DNA of 7,386 nucleotides from Pseudomonadota bacterium (GTDB taxonomy: Bacteria > Pseudomonadota > Alphaproteobacteria > Rhizobiales > Hyphomicrobiaceae). The stretch spans positions 1 through 7,386 of the forward strand of contig JAKALI010000190.1 of the NCBI GenBank assembly GCA_021813195.1, given 5' to 3'. How positions within the stretch are numbered: the stretch's first letter is position 1; each line of letters starts with the position of its first letter. Below, in pieces: positions 1-6,048 of the stretch. Both the position numbers and the translations under genes were made by a program. A model generated the notes under the pieces. That model saw only the letters and a program-made list of their open reading frames with translations. It made no database searches and was not told where the DNA came from.

Positions 1-27
1 CCCTGGGACAGTCGGCATGGTCACCGC

Positions 28-396
28 TTATTTCCAATCGCCAGGCTGGTAAATATCCGTGCCGTAGTGGGGGCCGCTACCTGTCGGAGTCCAGGCATTT
101 ATTCCAGGGGTGATGAACAATGCGCCGTAACCGATCCCGGCCTCCTGCCCGGCATGGCCGGCAAAGGCGGTGTAAATGACGACTTGAAGCGAGTTTCCAC
201 TATTGGTTCGTTGAATTTCCGCTTTCGAAATCTGATAAATGCCGCCGCCGATGCTGTCGCCGTTGCCTGGGTTGTAGGTGTTCAAGCCACCCCAGTAGCT
301 ATCCACCAACGTCACGGGCGCCGCGTGCGCGGGAACACAGATTGTGGGCACAAGCAAACAACCTGCGACACCAAATATTCGCAATAAAACGCCCAT
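28..396 (-). CDS. Short secreted protein, probably truncated by an in-frame stop
   Basis: The 122-codon product starts with a clear signal peptide: MGVLLRIFG, a hydrophobic core to about residue 20, then a likely cleavage after PAHA (residue 25). The mature part begins APVTLVDSYWGG and is rich in Gly, Tyr and Asn. This start resembles a group of exported proteins often found with PEP-CTERM proteins, a recollection I could not check. The start is supported by AGAGG (403-407) six bases before the ATG. Translation stops at TAA (28-30) after GDWK, but the same frame stays open to the window edge and reads AVTMPTVPG. The stop may therefore have replaced a Tyr codon, leaving a shortened protein or pseudogene. 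No C-terminal sorting signal is seen, as expected if the end is lost. The function is unknown. That it is an exported protein is fairly sure; its family is not. Confidence 0.7.
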   Translation of the reverse strand: MGVLLRIFGVAGCLLVPTICVPAHAAPVTLVDSYWGGLNTYNPGNGDSIGGGIYQISKAEIQRTNSGNSLQVVIYTAFAGHAGQEAGIGYGALFITPGINAWTPTGSGPHYGTDIYQPGDWK

Positions 397-424
397 TTCA
401 AACCTCTAGTTAATTCATATTAAA

Positions 425-453
425 AAACTATTTTCCGCGAACTCCCGAGTCAA
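425..453 (-). promoter_or_regulatory. Candidate sigma-70 promoter of the short secreted-protein gene
   Basis: On the minus strand TTGACT (448-453) and TAGTTT (425-430) are separated by 17 bases. They lie about 30 bases before the ATG at 396, leaving a short leader that contains the ribosome binding site. The -35 box matches the consensus at five of six positions, but the -10 box only at three. This is a plausible promoter seen by eye only. Confidence 0.4.
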
Positions 454-612
454 GACTTACCTCACTGATTTAACAGATGAATTCAACAACGGTTACCGCG
501 AGACCGAGCAACATTGGCTCACGTCCATCATCCGACTGTTCCGCAGTTCGATAAGTACAGCTGCATCATCGCCGCATGCCAACCACGAGCCCACCACCGC
601 TTGCTTAATGCG

Positions 613-643
613 AAAAAAAAGACCGCCGAGCGGCGGTCTTTTT
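613..643 (-). terminator. Intrinsic terminator after the PEP-CTERM gene
   Basis: A perfect 7-bp stem (GACCGCC 621-627 and GGCGGTC 632-638, loop GAGC) is flanked by eight A (613-620) and five T (639-643). Read on the minus strand, the GC-rich hairpin is followed by eight U, about 26 bases after the stop codon at 665. The flanking A and T runs also pair, extending the stem, and allow weaker termination from the other direction. Confidence 0.9.
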
Positions 644-664
644 CCAAAGCTGAATGTCGAACGC

Positions 665-1387
665 TCAGGCCAGCCGAAGCGAGGAGCTGGAATCCTTCCG
701 ACGGTATGCCAAGAAGCCCACGCCGAGGAAACCAAGGATCATCATCGCCCAAGTGGAGGCTTCAGGTACACCCGGATTGATGCGGCCCGCGGCCTCAAAA
801 TAAACGTTGTCAAACTCGAACGAGTTCTGGCTCGACGTCAAGATAATCGAGTCGAAGTTGAACCCCGTGAACTTAAGGTATTTATTTTGCGCGTTTGCGA
901 ACTGGTTTCCAAGTCCAGGAGCAGCTGCAATGTCCAGAGAGGCGCCCGTGTACGAAGCCACCACGCCAGTTCCAAGCTTGAAGGTGATGGAGTTGTAAGC
1001 GTCGATCGACCCCCAATAGAAACCGAAGTTCTTCGAAACGGCATTGAACGTCAACGTTTCAGAGCCGCCAGCGAGAATGGACATGTAGTTGGTCGTATCG
1101 CCCGCCGGGGTAGCCGACTGACCACCAGACCCTCCGCCAAGATTGTTTACGATGTAGGCACTGCCGGAGAAGTTCACGCCAATGTAGGCCAAGGGTCCGG
1201 CTTGGTTAGCGACATTCGCAGTGAAAACCGGCTGGTGAAAGGGGAGTTCGTCGAAGGTTATATCCCCATTAGTGTTGCTGGCACCCGCGCTGAACGGACC
1301 GCTCGAAATAACCACGGCCGCCTGAGCTGCTCCACCCAGGGATGCCGCCAGTGCCGCGACACTCAAAGATAACAAAAATTTCTTCAT
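665..1387 (-). CDS. PEP-CTERM sorting-domain surface protein
   Basis: This is a 240-residue exported protein. Residues 1-23 form a signal peptide ([10 protein letters not shown], hydrophobic core, AQA before the cut). The mature part is rich in Gly, Asn, Ser and Thr and holds the stretch [13 protein letters not shown] (121-133), which recalls exosortase-dependent surface proteins of the Npun_F0296 type. The C-terminus is a full sorting signal: P-E-A (208-210, the PEA variant of PEP), then STWAMM, a hydrophobic helix [10 protein letters not shown] (219-228) and the basic stop RRK (229-231). In this family an exosortase cuts at the motif and moves the protein to the cell surface or exopolysaccharide matrix. 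GGGAG (1395-1399) lies seven bases before the ATG. A strong terminator follows, so the gene is probably transcribed alone. No exosortase gene is in the window. The binding partner or ligand is unknown. Confidence 0.93.
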   Translation of the reverse strand: MKKFLLSLSVAALAASLGGAAQAAVVISSGPFSAGASNTNGDITFDELPFHQPVFTANVANQAGPLAYIGVNFSGSAYIVNNLGGGSGGQSATPAGDTTNYMSILAGGSETLTFNAVSKNFGFYWGSIDAYNSITFKLGTGVVASYTGASLDIAAAPGLGNQFANAQNKYLKFTGFNFDSIILTSSQNSFEFDNVYFEAAGRINPGVPEASTWAMMILGFLGVGFLAYRRKDSSSSLRLA

Positions 1388-1442
1388 CGAACTACTCCCA
1401 ATTGGCGAGCATTTAATTTAGCAACTGTAGCTTTCGTGTTTT

Positions 1443-1492
1443 TAACAAATACCAGCCGCCCTTTTCAGTCAAGCGGCGATAACCATTTGTTA
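1443..1492 (-). promoter_or_regulatory. Composite inverted repeat over the probable PEP-CTERM gene promoter
   Basis: The outer arms TAACAAAT (1443-1450) and ATTTGTTA (1485-1492) are perfect 8-bp inverted repeats. Inside them GCCGC (1455-1459) and GCGGC (1473-1477) form a second perfect pair. Near the centre, on the minus strand, lies TTGACT (1467-1472), a good -35 box. The -10 is unclear: TATTTG preceded by TG (an extended -10 form) is only 15 bases away. The element sits 56-105 bases before the PEP-CTERM start. It could be an operator for a dimeric regulator or a structured DNA element. The repeats are certain; the role is inference. Confidence 0.4.
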
Positions 1493-1585
1493 GCACTTTT
1501 TTCTTGCACCGCAGCGCTCATTGGCCACGAAATTGACCCTACGTTGCCAAATTGATACAGAACATACGAAAAATAAGGTAACTAA

Positions 1586-1804
1586 ATACCTTTAAAGCAC
1601 CGCCTCGACCGAAAGAAGCCAGAATTGGACCTATCGGAAGTCCAGATTGCTTTATTTGGAATATTAAATGAGACAGGCGCTCAATTTCGTCGGACCCTCA
1701 TGCCGTTTGCTCGCAAAGACCATCACGCAAGAGTTTATGTTTCGGCCACGCACAACTACAACAATCCATTGCTATCTGCCGCCAAGTTCCAAGCGGCAGA
1801 TTGA
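1586..1804 (+). other. Open frame without a convincing start; possible gene remnant in a gene-poor stretch
   Basis: The stretch between the PEP-CTERM gene and the next likely gene (1388-1999) is about 600 bases long and holds no gene I can identify. Within it one plus-strand frame is open for about 72 codons and ends at TGA (1802-1804). It reads, among others, DLSEVQIALFGILNETG and later MPFARKDHHARVYVSATH. There is no ATG before 1700, no ribosome binding site, and codon choice is not biased to G or C in third position. It may be a decayed gene end or simply chance. I do not recognise the product. Confidence 0.15.
1774..1801. repeat. Perfect 9-bp hairpin
   Basis: ATCTGCCGC (1774-1782) and GCGGCAGAT (1793-1801) are exact inverted copies with a 10-base loop. 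Neither strand shows a T run after the stem, so it is not a standard intrinsic terminator. It lies at the end of the open frame 1586-1804 and could be a factor-assisted transcription end or a protein-binding palindrome. Confidence 0.5.
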
Positions 1805-1999
1805 CCACTAACCATTTGCTGACGAGCGCGATTCGCCAGACGACGACGCTGCCACTTGCTCAGCATCCAACCGGCTCCCAACAACTCCACCTGAAGTGGT
1901 GCCCGCCTTTCGGAACGAGACTTGTCATAGATTGCTCACCAGCACCAACTCGGAATCCATCCAGAATTGACGGGGAGTTTGACTGGCGGCCAGGCCGGC

Positions 2000-2233
2000 C
2001 TATTGCTTCTGAGCCCAGCGCAGCTTCAACAAGCCTTCAGAGACGCAGGTCGCAAAACGCATTTGGCCATCTATCGCCGGTTTGGAAGTGTCCGAACGTT
2101 GTCGGGACCGCTTCTTGCCACGAGCGCACAGCGCGTGGCGCCGCTCCAGCTCATCCAACAAAGCGCTCGCCCTCACCAACTCACCCCGGAGTTGCTCGAG
2201 TTCTTCCGAACGAGAGTGCCTGGAATTGGCCAT
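2000..2233 (-). CDS. Small hypothetical protein with a coiled-coil-like helix
   Basis: The 77-residue product starts MANSRHSRSEELEQLRGEL. Residues 9-36 alternate Leu with Glu and Arg in a heptad-like pattern (EELEQLRGELVRASALLDEL), so a helical or coiled-coil segment is likely. A basic stretch GKKRSRQR (39-46) follows. There is no signal peptide or membrane helix. Codons of the helix part favour G or C in third position, which supports coding on this strand over the two overlapping plus-strand frames. The ribosome binding site is weak (AGG about six bases upstream). The last 30 residues look less ordered, so the natural end is uncertain. I do not recognise the family. It is probably real but unproven. 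Confidence 0.4.
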   Translation of the reverse strand: MANSRHSRSEELEQLRGELVRASALLDELERRHALCARGKKRSRQRSDTSKPAIDGQMRFATCVSEGLLKLRWAQKQ

Positions 2234-2434
2234 TAGGACCTAACTCAGCACGATTCAGGGAAATTGAAAACGCCAACCAATTCAATCAGCCTACTCGACC
2301 AAAGATGACTGTCAACATCGACCCGTTATAAATGGGGTAAATCTATGTAATCGAGCCGCTGTTCCCGTTCGGGGCTCACCCCGCCCGCGATAGCAACGAT
2401 ATCCGGTCGAAAGCATAAGCAGAGCGGAGTGGAT

Positions 2435-2455
2435 TCGCCCGAAGAGATCGGGCGA
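2435..2455 (-). terminator. Terminator-like hairpin after the two tiny genes
   Basis: TCGCCCGA (2435-2442) and TCGGGCGA (2448-2455) form a perfect 8-bp GC-rich stem with a 5-base loop. It begins 20 bases past the stop codon at 2476, where a terminator for the minus-strand pair of small genes would be expected. No T run follows on the minus strand, so it may instead protect the 3' end or need a termination factor. Confidence 0.4.
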
Positions 2456-2475
2456 GCGATCATGAGGGATCTGGC

Positions 2476-2592
2476 CTAGGCATCCAGCAGCCAACGCGTC
2501 GCTACGACCAAAGCCCCGATCCAAGCCGACATCCCAAGCACAATGGCCAACAAATAAATCGAGCGTGCGACGTGCCCCTGCATCCCACTCAC
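2476..2592 (-). CDS. 38-residue single-pass membrane peptide
   Basis: Starting at GTG (2590-2592), this frame encodes MSGMQGHVARSIYLLAIVLG and goes on through one hydrophobic helix (about residues 12-31, ending GALVVATRW) to a TAG stop. A short polar N-terminus precedes the helix and LLDA ends the peptide, so a small inner-membrane protein is likely. The GTG overlaps the TGA of the upstream 47-codon gene as GTGA, a common sign of translational coupling. An ATG three codons later (2581-2583) is another possible start. A longer reading that continues upstream in this frame would run through the other gene and has no better start. The family and function are not recognised. Confidence 0.5.
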   Translation of the reverse strand: MSGMQGHVARSIYLLAIVLGMSAWIGALVVATRWLLDA

Positions 2593-2732
2593 CCCGCATT
2601 TGCCGCGGATTGCGCGCGAGACAGCTGCTGCCGAAGCCGCTGAATTTCCAGATATCTTTGAGCAAGTTGGGCCGCGGAAAGCTTTTTGCCTGACCGCTTG
2701 ACCTGTCTGCCGGCACGAGGAGCCGTTTTCAT
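2589..2732 (-). CDS. 47-residue basic helical protein
   Basis: The product starts MKTAPRAGRQVKRSGKKLSA and continues AQLAQRYLEIQRLRQQLSRA to a TGA stop. The first 18 residues are very basic. Residues 19-41 make an amphipathic helix with regular Leu, Ile and Arg spacing. A strong ribosome binding site GGGGGAG (2742-2748) lies nine bases before this ATG. An in-frame ATG at 2748-2750 would add six residues (MGEITR) and has TGAGG six bases upstream, so the start is not settled; I prefer the inner one because of the GGGGGAG. The 38-codon membrane peptide follows with a 4-base overlap. Short proteins of this style are, from memory, common in Bradyrhizobium relatives, with unknown function. The basic N-terminus could bind nucleic acid, but that is a guess. 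Confidence 0.6.
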   Translation of the reverse strand: MKTAPRAGRQVKRSGKKLSAAQLAQRYLEIQRLRQQLSRAQSAANAG

Positions 2733-2778
2733 GCGAGTTATCTCCCCCATCAATTGCCTCAGTCAAAAAGCAAACGGC

Positions 2779-2807
2779 ATGCCAAGCGCAGCGGGCCTGG
2801 TTGGCAT
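2779..2807. repeat. 7-bp inverted repeat upstream of the tiny gene pair
   Basis: ATGCCAA (2779-2785) and TTGGCAT (2801-2807) are exact inverted copies whose centres are 22 bp apart, two helical turns. They lie 29-75 bases before the two possible starts of the 47-codon gene, a suitable place for an operator. A TATACT (-10-like, 2835-2840, minus strand) is further upstream, without a convincing -35. The role is inference. Confidence 0.3.
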
Positions 2808-3097
2808 CGCCATCCGCATCATTGGTATGGATTAAGTATAGGGAGCGTTCGATAACGAGCCTGTGACCTAGCGCACAGTTCTGTTACTCGATCGGGATAC
2901 GTCGCTGTCCAACTTTGACCGGTCGGTGCGAAGCCAGTGCGTTGCGGCCTTCCCACTAAGCAGGCGCCTGTAGAAGCCGAGCTTTTGAAACACAAAATAA
3001 TCCAAGGATAAAAGTGCGGATCGCGGCAGGACTTGTTGGCCAAATGCTGTCTACGCGAGCAACAAACGGCAAGGCAATGCCCCCACGGCCGACCAAA
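2808..3097. other. Gene-poor stretch between the tiny genes and the polysaccharide operon
   Basis: No coding frame here has a ribosome binding site or recognisable product. A 74-codon minus-strand frame (2819-3043) has an irregular, Cys- and Pro-scattered sequence and looks like chance. No clear intrinsic terminator follows the DUF4118 gene that ends at 3098. Confidence 0.5.
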
Positions 3098-3664
3098 TCA
3101 CTCCTCACACGAGGTCATGCGAATTAGAGCCGGAATGCAAAGCACAGAAAGCCCTAGGTACAGATACAAAATCAACGCCGTGAAGTCCGCAAGCGAGGTA
3201 ATCGTGAAGCTGGCGGCGGGAGGAATCACAAAAAAATAGACCAGAAAAAAACTGCCGAGCCAGGCTAGGATAGAAACCCTGAGGCCAAAGAAGAAAGAAC
3301 ACAGCAAGAGGGGCAGTAAACTCAAGTTGAATTGGCGACCCATGTGAAGGGAGAAACGAGCGGCAAGAACCGTGACGAAAAAGATCGCAAACAATGCGAC
3401 TACCGTACGATAAGCGAAGCGAGAATGTCGGATAGCTCTCAAACTGGCCAGCATGTTTCGTCGAAGCGGTTGTTGCGGATACTCGGAGGGCAACAAAAAG
3501 CCCATCGCCAAAATCAACGCACCGGCGGCCAGGAAGGCCAACCAGGATCCTCCCAAAGCCTTGTCAATGCAGAGAACGGCTAAAGCCAGACACAGGGCCG
3601 CGACCCTGAAAGGCCGCCGATCTGGCCTCTCTTTCATCGTATGCAGAATGCGTTCGACGTCCAT
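3098..3664 (-). CDS. Stand-alone DUF4118-type integral membrane protein
   Basis: The 188-residue protein is strongly hydrophobic, with about six membrane segments: near residues 19-37, 41-58, 86-105, 113-126, 128-147 and 158-181. The second half matches the pattern of the DUF4118 domain known from the membrane part of KdpD-like sensor kinases: FFFGLRVSILAW (124-135), then YFF-x-IPP-x-x-SFTITS (143-157), an Asp (160) and a last helix. No kinase, PAS or HAMP region follows, so it cannot signal by itself as a kinase does. The first ATG (3662-3664) lies five bases after the glycosyltransferase stop, but its TGAGGG is very close. A TTG at 3701-3703 would add 13 residues and overlap that gene. It is the last gene of the operon. 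A role in sensing, or as a partner in the polysaccharide machinery, is inference. Confidence 0.75.
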   Translation of the reverse strand: MDVERILHTMKERPDRRPFRVAALCLALAVLCIDKALGGSWLAFLAAGALILAMGFLLPSEYPQQPLRRNMLASLRAIRHSRFAYRTVVALFAIFFVTVLAARFSLHMGRQFNLSLLPLLLCSFFFGLRVSILAWLGSFFLVYFFVIPPAASFTITSLADFTALILYLYLGLSVLCIPALIRMTSCEE

Positions 3665-3669
3665 GGCCC

Positions 3670-4866
3670 TCAGTCGTGCTTTGCCCGGTCCGTCCGCACC
3701 CAACCGCTTACCGTTCGTCCCAACACCATCTGAGAATACAGCACAAATTTTCTAACCACCAAAGGTCCGAGCAAGACAAACCTGACAGGGCTGATCACTT
3801 CGCGCCCGAATTTTAGCCACGCAAACACTATAGCTGCGGCGAAAGCAACGCAATTTGCGACCGAAATTGCTACAGTTGCCGTTGAAGTGCCAAAAACAAT
3901 TGCTGCCGCCAAGTCTACGACGACAGACGAAGCTATCAACAGGCCCAGCAACGATAGTGGTGGAATCGCAAGGTCGAGCAAGAGAACAAGCAACTCCAAG
4001 TTTCGATGAACCACGGCACTGAGTAGAAGTTTTGGAATCGCAGCGATCATTCCGATATGGCCTTGGACCCAGCGTTGCCGCTGCGTCTCGGTGCCCTTCT
4101 CTGTTTGAGGGAATTCGCTCGTCCCTACCACGAAAGGAAAGAACAATGGAGCGAAGCCCTTTTCCGCAAGGTCCAGGCCGAGCTTCATGTCTTCAACCAG
4201 ATGGCCGCTTGCAAGTGGCGCAAGCTGAATCTGCCCCCACGAAAAGATCATGCCTGTTCCCATGAGCTGGACAGGTAGATTCAAGTTCGTCAGCCCTAAA
4301 GGACGAACCCAATTCTTTATGATCCAGGCGAACTCCGCCCAGCTATGATCTATAGGTGAGTTTTCAGGCTCTTTCATCAAGAAGCATGCCTGCAGCGGTC
4401 GCTTCAGATGATTACAGGCTCGCACCAGTTTCGTGATCATGTCCGCCTGAATCCTACAGTCGGCGTCGATGAAAACGACAAACTCAGGAGGATCATGCCT
4501 CAGATAATCGATGGCCCATGCTAGTGCATATCCTTTGCCAATTCTGTTTAGGTCGTTTCGGGTAAGGACATGACACCCCTCGGCGGCGGCGACGGCTGCC
4601 GTATCATCGGTACAGTTATCTGCCACCAAGATCAGACGATCGCCGGCGCCAAGCTGAGGTCGAACGTCCCTTAGTGTTGGGACAACTCCCGAGCTTTCAT
4701 TGTGCGCGGGGACGATCACGGCGACCCGAGATTTGCCCATTGCATCCGGAACGATCGGTTCCCTGACAACTTGAAGCGCCGAAAGCACCTCCAGAAACAA
4801 GACCACCACCGGGATGGTCAAAATCGCAGAAGCGCCCAGCAGAACAACTGTCAGCAACGTGACCAA
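3670..4866 (-). CDS. Family 2 glycosyltransferase with membrane segments
   Basis: This 398-residue inner-membrane enzyme should move a sugar from a nucleotide sugar to a lipid-linked or growing glycan. One helix (about 4-30) comes first, then the GT-A domain: VAVIVPAHNE (48-57), ADN (82-84), the metal-binding FIDADC (132-137, DAD), the probable base in VEDM (224-227), and QRQRW (262-266), the QxxRW acceptor motif of processive and related GT2 enzymes. Three or four helices follow (about 288-378). All key residues are present. The start is TTG (4864-4866) with GAAGGA seven bases upstream; the next in-frame ATG, at residue 43, would remove the first helix, so TTG is preferred. It lies 11 bases after the deacetylase and 5 before the DUF4118 gene. 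The substrate cannot be told from sequence. Confidence 0.9.
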   Translation of the reverse strand: MVTLLTVVLLGASAILTIPVVVLFLEVLSALQVVREPIVPDAMGKSRVAVIVPAHNESSGVVPTLRDVRPQLGAGDRLILVADNCTDDTAAVAAAEGCHVLTRNDLNRIGKGYALAWAIDYLRHDPPEFVVFIDADCRIQADMITKLVRACNHLKRPLQACFLMKEPENSPIDHSWAEFAWIIKNWVRPLGLTNLNLPVQLMGTGMIFSWGQIQLAPLASGHLVEDMKLGLDLAEKGFAPLFFPFVVGTSEFPQTEKGTETQRQRWVQGHIGMIAAIPKLLLSAVVHRNLELLVLLLDLAIPPLSLLGLLIASSVVVDLAAAIVFGTSTATVAISVANCVAFAAAIVFAWLKFGREVISPVRFVLLGPLVVRKFVLYSQMVLGRTVSGWVRTDRAKHD

Positions 4867-4877
4867 CTGCGTTTCCT

Positions 4878-5834
4878 TCAGTTGTTCCGAGACAGGAGCC
4901 CGCCCAGCGCGCGCTTCAGCTTGCGATAAGGGATACCTACTCCTTTGGATCTGAGACAGAACTCGAACTGTCCCATCGATCGGTCCGGCATTGAAATCCT
5001 TGGCAATTGAAACAAATCGGTGTCGGCGTAGGCGTAGGCAGAGTGAGTTAGAAATGCGTGCCGAAATCCTGCACGCACCAACTCCTGCCGGGTCAGGTCA
5101 TTGTGGGTCCCGGCCATTCCGTAGGGGTAGGCAAAAGCACTACAGAGGCCCAGCCTAGCCTCGAGAACTCGTCGTGTCTCGGAAATCTCAAACCACAGCC
5201 TAGCCGGTGTCGCAGAGGCGAGACGGACGTGGCTGACAGAGTGTCCACCGATCGCAGTTCCTGCCGCCTTCAACTGCGCCAGCTCCTGCCACGAGCAACT
5301 CACGCGCTGAGTTCGCACTTCCGTCGTCAATTGCAGGCGCGAAAGGACGGCTTCACATTCGTCTACAGGCTGCTCGCGGCCGGCAAGAATCAAATCGATC
5401 GACCTCGCCGTCTGAGCGGTATCAACGCCGATTAACAACTGGCCCCATTTTGTGGCCAGGGAAAGGGGCGGTCCGGCATACCATTGGATATCGTTGACGA
5501 GACGAGACAGGAGCGTATCTTCGTCAGGCGTTTCACGCGCGCTCCAGCCAACGCAAACGAAGATTGTCACCGGCAAATTAAACTCGGCAAAGACATCCGC
5601 GATCTCAAGTATTTCAATCTTTGCATCATCAATCGTAATCAAAAGCGGTCGCGGCGGCCGGGAATTATCAGCGAGGCCGCGAAGAGCGTCGTCGAGGCTT
5701 TGCGGTGAGAAGTTCTTGCTGAGCCAGTCGCACTGTCGTCGTAACCGGTCGCGTGCCGAAGAAAGAGAGTCACCTTCGAACATGAAGCGATGAAATAGAA
5801 GGGTAGTAAGACCATTTTGGGAAAAGCTAATCAT
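4878..5834 (-). CDS. Polysaccharide deacetylase (NodB-type, carbohydrate esterase 4)
   Basis: The 318-residue protein carries the CE4 motifs in order: LLFHRF (12-17), motif 1 as TIDDA (67-71) with both Asp kept, motif 2 HSVSH (198-202) with both metal-binding His, and motif 3 YPYG (236-239). Such enzymes remove N- or O-acetyl groups from sugars with a metal ion. The usual TFDDG is changed to TIDDA here, so activity is likely but not certain. The stretch between motifs 1 and 2 is long (about 125 residues). There is no signal peptide, which suggests a cytoplasmic protein or one exported in another way. The ATG (5832-5834) has only a weak AGG upstream. It is the first gene of the minus-strand operon and faces the family 4 glycosyltransferase across a divergent gap. 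Trimming acetyl groups on an exopolysaccharide or its precursor fits this context. Confidence 0.88.
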   Translation of the reverse strand: MISFSQNGLTTLLFHRFMFEGDSLSSARDRLRRQCDWLSKNFSPQSLDDALRGLADNSRPPRPLLITIDDAKIEILEIADVFAEFNLPVTIFVCVGWSARETPDEDTLLSRLVNDIQWYAGPPLSLATKWGQLLIGVDTAQTARSIDLILAGREQPVDECEAVLSRLQLTTEVRTQRVSCSWQELAQLKAAGTAIGGHSVSHVRLASATPARLWFEISETRRVLEARLGLCSAFAYPYGMAGTHNDLTRQELVRAGFRHAFLTHSAYAYADTDLFQLPRISMPDRSMGQFEFCLRSKGVGIPYRKLKRALGGLLSRNN

Positions 5835-6048
5835 TAGGAAGCCTAAGGTCCAAAAACCGGTCCACTAGTTCTTGCAATCGTCGAATTTGTTATTCTAGGG
5901 CAGCCCTTGATGCAACAAAGCAACTTGCCGGCCGACTGCAATTGGTTGTAGCGTTTTCTGCTAAGGTTGTTGCGTTAACCTTGAAACCTGTCGGCCGCAC
6001 TTTCAGTATTTTACGTGCGAGGTTCACGCCTGCTCGCGAGCTCTATGG
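5835..6048. promoter_or_regulatory. Divergent intergenic region between the two polysaccharide transcription units
   Basis: These 214 bases must hold the promoters of the deacetylase operon (minus) and the family 4 glycosyltransferase (plus). I see no strong -35/-10 pair; TTCTTG and TATTCT (16 bases apart, near 5868-5895, plus) is the best candidate. An inverted repeat AAGGTT/AACCTT (5963-5968 and 5977-5982, 8-base spacer) and a 10-bp palindrome GCTCGCGAGC (6032-6041) just before the plus-strand start could be regulator sites. No sigma-54 box is seen. Confidence 0.35.

Noticed and set aside
493..780. Several open frames between the two exported-protein genes, on both strands
   Set aside because: They run through the terminator hairpin and the end of the PEP-CTERM gene and have no start signals.
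608..1372. Long plus-strand open frame (254 codons)
   Set aside because: It lies opposite the PEP-CTERM gene, whose signal peptide, sorting signal, ribosome binding site and terminator are clear; the plus-strand product is Arg-rich and has no recognisable features.
1388..1560. Sigma-54 promoter for the PEP-CTERM gene
   Set aside because: I looked for GG and GC boxes at the proper spacing on the minus strand, as known for some PEP-CTERM genes, and found none.
1801..2331. Plus-strand open frame of 176 codons
   Set aside because: The start has no ribosome binding site, and the product is rich in Pro, Thr and Ser without domain pattern. It reads through the antisense of the more protein-like 77-residue gene.
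2312..2716. Minus-strand open frame of 134 codons
   Set aside because: It overlaps both tiny genes in another frame and has no ribosome binding site; the tiny genes have better starts, coupling and protein character.
1500..3097. Insertion-sequence or transposase remnant in the gene-poor middle
   Set aside because: No transposase motifs, matching terminal inverted repeats or target duplications could be seen; only local hairpins.
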